64,000 nucleotides of DNA, taken from contig NZ_WNXC01000001.1 of NCBI RefSeq assembly GCF_014172405.1, positions 558,001-622,000 of the forward strand, written 5' to 3'. Under the pieces are notes generated by a model that saw nothing but the letters and a program-made list of their open reading frames with translations, was not told the DNA's origin and did no database searches. How positions within the stretch are numbered: the first letter of the stretch is position 1; every line of letters begins with the position of its first letter. A program made the position numbers and the translations under genes. Below are positions 60,335 through 64,000 of this stretch, one piece after another. The DNA is from Pedobacter gandavensis (GTDB lineage Bacteria > Bacteroidota > Bacteroidia > Sphingobacteriales > Sphingobacteriaceae).

Positions 60335-60348
60335 TATGTTGCTGTATG

Positions 60349-61158
60349 TTAGATGCTTAAAGAAGTGTCGGCTGCCTCCGTTTGAGGGGTAGTACCGATG
60401 TCATTTGTCGCATACATTGCCGCGACATGGGTGTTCAGGTATCTGGAAGTATAGTAAGGGTCACTTACATTGATAAACAGAACTGTTCCGCCTTCAATAG
60501 AATTGATCACCTGGTTGGCTAATTCTGGTGGTACTGCAGGACAACCCTGACTGCGTCCCAATCTTCCAAGTGCATTAATTGTACCCTGGCTCACATAATC
60601 CGCTCCATGGACCACGATAGAACGTTTTCTGGCATTAGAGTTAAAGCCTTCATCCATTCCGTCTAATCGCAACGATTTACCATGTTGTCCTCGGTAAACT
60701 TCGGCTGTTAAATAGAAACCAATACTACTTTGAAAAGACTCATTGGTGTTTGAAAAACGGGTAGCTATATCATTTCCACTGCGTTGTCCATGGGCAACCC
60801 ATGTATTGAGTATTAGTTTTTTCTTATCGAGGTCAATGATCCACAGTCGCTTTTTAGTACTGCTCTGATCAAAATCTGCGATCGTTAAAATGTCTTTGTG
60901 TGCCGAAAGCTGTCCGGATTTTTTGAGGTTATAGAAGCCTGTGACTGCTTTTTCAAATACGGATTCAGTTAATCCGCTTTCAGAAAGATGTGCTGATTTA
61001 TACAACTCCGTTACATGCCTGTTGTATATACTGTCGGGCGTTAACTTAACTTCGGATATTGCCGAGGCAATGGGGGTACTTACCGTCTCTCGGTTCACCA
61101 TGGTGAGGGCTAAGGTAATGGTAATCAAGCCTGCTCCACCAAAAAGGTATTTCATCAT
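60349..61158 (-). CDS. Murein L,D-transpeptidase catalytic domain-family protein
   Basis: A 269-residue exported protein with an N-terminal hydrophobic leader (MMKYLFGGAGLITITLAL). The catalytic domain (~95-235) has H184 in IVVHGADYVSQGTINALG and C206 in RLGRSQGCPAVPPE, the YkuD-like His/Cys arrangement. It probably crosslinks or modifies peptidoglycan in the periplasm, although this subgroup is poorly characterised. Translation starts at 61158 or 61155. It is monocistronic and divergent from the lanthipeptide dehydratase. Confidence 0.82.
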   Translation of the reverse strand: MMKYLFGGAGLITITLALTMVNRETVSTPIASAISEVKLTPDSIYNRHVTELYKSAHLSESGLTESVFEKAVTGFYNLKKSGQLSAHKDILTIADFDQSSTKKRLWIIDLDKKKLILNTWVAHGQRSGNDIATRFSNTNESFQSSIGFYLTAEVYRGQHGKSLRLDGMDEGFNSNARKRSIVVHGADYVSQGTINALGRLGRSQGCPAVPPELANQVINSIEGGTVLFINVSDPYYTSRYLNTHVAAMYATNDIGTTPQTEAADTSLSI

Positions 61159-61482
61159 AGAAATGGGTTTTAGTGCTATGAATAATTAATCTGTTATTTA
61201 AGTTGGATTCTCCCTATAAGCAGTTGTTTTTTTTACAAAGGTATTGATTAGTTGGTGTTTAGCTGAATTTATTTTAATATTTTGTTTTAAAATGACGATG
61301 CTACTACATAGTCCATACTATCCAAATTTCTCTGTTTTGACTAATTGACGCTTAATCAGCCAAAAGGTTTAAATCAGGGATTTGAAGTATTAACGTAGGT
61401 TTAGCACTATTTGGTGTAATAGATTAGGTTCATTCCTAAATGTACAGGAAATTGTCAGAAGAAAAGATAAAAATCGCTCGTT
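61159..61482. other. 324-bp divergent intergenic region before the lanthipeptide dehydratase
   Basis: AT-rich, with no supportable gene on either strand. Small open frames were read by eye for a RiPP precursor (a leader followed by Ser/Thr/Cys-rich core) and none was found; the longest ATG frame noticed on the plus strand encodes only 18 residues. The region presumably holds promoters for the divergent genes; no clear -33/-7 pair could be assigned. Confidence 0.55.
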
Positions 61483-64000
61483 ATGAATATAAAATTAAAT
61501 ATCAGCCCTGTGCTATTGTTGAGGATCCCAGCCTTTTCTGTAACAGATGATTTACCTGAAGTTTGGGAAGAGTTGAAGCAATCTATCTCACATTCATCCA
61601 GTGGTTTCTATGATAAAATCAAGAGTCTGCCTGCTGCTGGAATTACTGATTTAGACCCAAAGACACAGTATACCATTTGGAAATATTTTAACCGCTCTAA
61701 ATATCGGGGTACACCTTTTGGGAGTTTTGCTGGTTTTGCTGTGGCCAGCTTAGGAGTTGGTGAAGAACCATTGATTTTCTCTAAGGCACAGCATTTACAC
61801 CGTTTTAAGGACTGGTCGGAGTATAAGGTCTGCAACACCTCTAGATCCCAGTTAACAGCCTTAGATCGCTTCTATTACTCAAATTCGAGCCATTATGCTG
61901 TTGCTGACCATATTCGTTTCATTTCTTTAGCGGGTCAGGTGTTTGAATTGTCAGAAATTGACCATAATAAGGTGATTGTGGAACTCTTGAGTTTTTGTGC
62001 AGAAAAGGCGTCCTATTCTCAGATTCTTGAATTTGCAGTAGCTAAAGCAATTGAAGAAGAAACGCTGTTAGGGATGCTGAAAGCCATGGTAGAGGCCCAG
62101 TTGTTGTTTACGGATTTAGATGCTAATATTATAGGGCCAGAGTATTTTGCGCGTACTGACCAGTCTCAGGGGGAAGCAGCCGGAGCATACTTGATAGCGG
62201 AAAGAAAAGTATTGTCCGGAGATCTGATTAGCGCCCCATTGAAGTATTTATCTCCTTGTATCACTACTTTACTTGATTTAACTCAAAACAAAGTAAATGA
62301 AGGTTTTAGTGTTTTTGTTAAGGAGTTTTATAAACGATATGAAGGGCAGGAGGTTTCCTTGATGAATGCGCTTGATCCAGAGTTAGGAATTGGTTATGGG
62401 CAGTTAACTTCAGCGGCCAGGGAAGTAGGTTTGGCTCAGGAGCTGCCTGGGCATGTCCAAAAAAAGAGTTCAACTTTAATCCCTTGGACGGGTTTAACCA
62501 AGGCATTGATGAAAGCCATGCTTAAAGGTGATCGTGGTCAGACTGAGGTGTTGCAGTTGAGAGATTTAATCCCTGCCCAGCAAGAGGAAAATAGTGTGAA
62601 ACCTGCAAATAGCTTTAGTGTACTAGCGAGGTTTGCAGGGGATTTAGTCGTCTTGGATAGTATTGGTGGTTGCACTGCAAATGCTTTGGCTGGGCGCTTT
62701 ACGCTGGCAAGTGAATCTTGTACTCAACATTGTAAAACAATCGCGGCAGCAGAGGCGGAAGCAAATCCAGCGGTGATTTTCTTTGATATGGCTTATATGG
62801 CGGAAGGAAGAGTAGATAACATCAATCGTAGAAAGCAGATTTATACCTATGAATTACCTATTCTCAACTACTCCTGTAGCGAGGCGCTGATTGGCCTAGA
62901 TGATATTTTAATACGGGTTCAAGGTGACGAAGTTATTCTATTTTCAAAGAAATATGGAAAAAGATTGATTCCAAGACTAGCTTCTGCCTACAATTACAGC
63001 AGATCAGACCTGTCTGTGTATCGGTTTTTATGTGATTTGCAGCATCAGGGAATCCAGTCTCAGGTCTTGTTTGATGTGCAGCAGCTGTTACCGGGGCTGG
63101 ATTATTACCCGAGAATTCAATACGAAAATCTGGTATTATCTGCCGCCAAATGGCGGGTAAAAGGAGCGAGACTGAAAGGAGGTTGTACGGTCGGGGCTCT
63201 GGATGAAATTGGGGTGCCTCGTTACTTTTCTGTTGGATCCGGAGATCAGACTTTGTGTTTCGACAAAGCTAATCCTATCGATCTTACATTCTTTAAATAC
63301 TACCTAAATCAATATGACGATTTCGTTATAACAGAGGTTATTGGTGTAGATAGTCAGGTGTTTAAGGATGAGTATGGTAAGTTTTACTTTACTCAGATTT
63401 TGTTGGCAATAAGTCACCAGGAGGAAATGTATCCGGCTTATATTTCCCGAGATGTCAGCCGTGATTCATTGACTGAACCGGTCATCATGCCTGGGAAAGA
63501 TTGGTTGTGTTATGAGATTTATTGTCATTCGGACAGGAGTAATTTCCTTTTATCAGAACGGATCAGAGGGTTTATCAACACCTATAGTGCTGCTTTCCAT
63601 ACTTGGTTTTTTATCAGGTATAATGATCCGAGCCCGCATCTTCGATTGAGGATTCAACTGAAGGATCAACAGTCGGGATATATATACATGACTAAACTCA
63701 TGGAGCTGTTTGCTCCAGATCTCCTGGAAGGCTTGATCAAAGATGTCCAGTTGAAAACCTATTACCGGGAGCTTGCCCGTTATGGTGGGCCTCAAATGCT
63801 ACTTACAGAACAGCACTTCAGTAGGGATAGTCTTTATGCGCTGGAGCTTCTTGCAAACCATCCAGAGGATTTTTCAATTTATACAAATTGCATCAGTCTG
63901 ATGAAAGCCGCGCTGGAAGCTCTGCAGTTGGAAAAGAAGGAAATACTGGGATTTGTCAGAAAGGTGCAGCGTGCTTTTGAGCAGGAGCACCACCTTAAAA
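61483..64000 (+). CDS. Class I lanthipeptide dehydratase LanB, 3' end outside window
   Basis: An uninterrupted frame of 839 codons runs from the ATG at 61483 to the right edge, read codon by codon without a stop. The N-terminus (NISPVLLLRIPAFS) and YRGTPFGSFAGFAV (74-87) match the LanB signature 'RGTPFGxFAG'. The glutamylation domain (~1-650) would use glutamyl-tRNA to activate Ser/Thr. From ~672 (KDWLCYEIYC) to the edge, with FFIRYNDPSPHLRLRI at 709-724, is the SpaB_C / thiopeptide-type elimination domain. Both halves sit in one chain, unlike the split enzymes of the pinensin cluster. It makes dehydroalanine/dehydrobutyrine in a precursor peptide, which with a cyclase (LanC) and exporter is expected to the right. 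Confidence 0.9.
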   Translation, partial: MNIKLNISPVLLLRIPAFSVTDDLPEVWEELKQSISHSSSGFYDKIKSLPAAGITDLDPKTQYTIWKYFNRSKYRGTPFGSFAGFAVASLGVGEEPLIFSKAQHLHRFKDWSEYKVCNTSRSQLTALDRFYYSNSSHYAVADHIRFISLAGQVFELSEIDHNKVIVELLSFCAEKASYSQILEFAVAKAIEEETLLGMLKAMVEAQLLFTDLDANIIGPEYFARTDQSQGEAAGAYLIAERKVLSGDLISAPLKYLSPCITTLLDLTQNKVNEGFSVFVKEFYKRYEGQEVSLMNALDPELGIGYGQLTSAAREVGLAQELPGHVQKKSSTLIPWTGLTKALMKAMLKGDRGQTEVLQLRDLIPAQQEENSVKPANSFSVLARFAGDLVVLDSIGGCTANALAGRFTLASESCTQHCKTIAAAEAEANPAVIFFDMAYMAEGRVDNINRRKQIYTYELPILNYSCSEALIGLDDILIRVQGDEVILFSKKYGKRLIPRLASAYNYSRSDLSVYRFLCDLQHQGIQSQVLFDVQQLLPGLDYYPRIQYENLVLSAAKWRVKGARLKGGCTVGALDEIGVPRYFSVGSGDQTLCFDKANPIDLTFFKYYLNQYDDFVITEVIGVDSQVFKDEYGKFYFTQILLAISHQEEMYPAYISRDVSRDSLTEPVIMPGKDWLCYEIYCHSDRSNFLLSERIRGFINTYSAAFHTWFFIRYNDPSPHLRLRIQLKDQQSGYIYMTKLMELFAPDLLEGLIKDVQLKTYYRELARYGGPQMLLTEQHFSRDSLYALELLANHPEDFSIYTNCISLMKAALEALQLEKKEILGFVRKVQRAFEQEHHLK

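Noticed and set aside
61294..61350. Short plus-strand ORF of 18 codons upstream of the LanB gene considered as a lanthipeptide precursor
   Set aside because: It has no leader-like segment, no Cys and few Ser/Thr, so it cannot be a lanthipeptide substrate.
61608..61838. Minus-strand open frame of 76 codons near the right edge, and similar ones at 62318-62506 and 63553-63795
   Set aside because: They lie antisense inside the continuous lanthipeptide dehydratase frame and show no recognisable protein features.

Overview
The window looks like chromosomal DNA of a Bacteroidota bacterium of the Sphingobacteriaceae, most like Pedobacter. Reasons are the AT-leaning, tightly packed genes, weak Shine-Dalgarno sites, an ECF sigma/FecR pair, a split DsbD, a GH109 glycosidase, a DUF5117/DUF5118-type metalloprotease and many LacI-family sugar regulators. 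This placement comes from gene content only. No rRNA, tRNA, insertion sequence, phage gene or CRISPR array was seen.

Region 1 (1-15.4 kb) is a pectin and hexuronate catabolic locus read left to right. It starts with extracytoplasmic enzymes: the 3' part of a GH28 polygalacturonase, a GH105 unsaturated-uronyl hydrolase, a PL10 pectate lyase and a two-domain esterase. It continues with the cytoplasmic route uxaB, uxaA, uxaC, kdgK, eda, a hexuronate MFS transporter and a GapN-like aldehyde dehydrogenase. Together they would turn pectin into pyruvate and 3-phosphoglycerate. The glucuronate branch (SDR-type fructuronate reductase, uxuA and a LacI regulator) sits separately at 36.4-39.5 kb. A 14-bp sequence occurs upstream of both uxaB and the uxuB-type gene, which suggests shared control.

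Region 2 (15.4-31.1 kb) carries a DeoR regulator with its promoter palindromes, a 5'-nucleotidase, a methyltransferase, a SWIM-SNF2 helicase and a carbohydrate cluster. That cluster holds a Tat-type metallophosphoesterase, a transglutaminase-like protein, an SGNH hydrolase, a two-subunit GMC sugar dehydrogenase, an N-acetylhexosamine kinase-like enzyme, a LacI regulator and a GH109 glycosidase. Four LacI-type palindromes (core CAAACGTTTG) link the phosphoesterase, kinase, lacI and GH109 genes into a likely regulon for GalNAc-type sugars.

Region 3 (31.1-45.2 kb) has strong terminators, a small membrane protein, an XRE regulator, an LTA-synthase-like membrane sulfatase with a two-component system, the uxu genes, a GH18 chitinase and a three-gene envelope cluster of unknown function. 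One protein of that cluster carries a histone-like lysine-rich insert.

Region 4 (45.4-61.2 kb) has a TetR regulator and a tripartite RND efflux pump, with repeated TetR-type palindromes before both. Then follow an ECF sigma/FecR pair, a split DsbD reductase, a zinc metalloprotease, an AhpD-like protein, a Crp/Fnr regulator and an L,D-transpeptidase-fold protein.

The right edge (61,483 onward) opens a class I lanthipeptide dehydratase (LanB) that is complete except for its last residues and runs off the window. It marks the start of a RiPP biosynthetic cluster whose precursor, cyclase and exporter must lie outside, and it is the lead most worth following.
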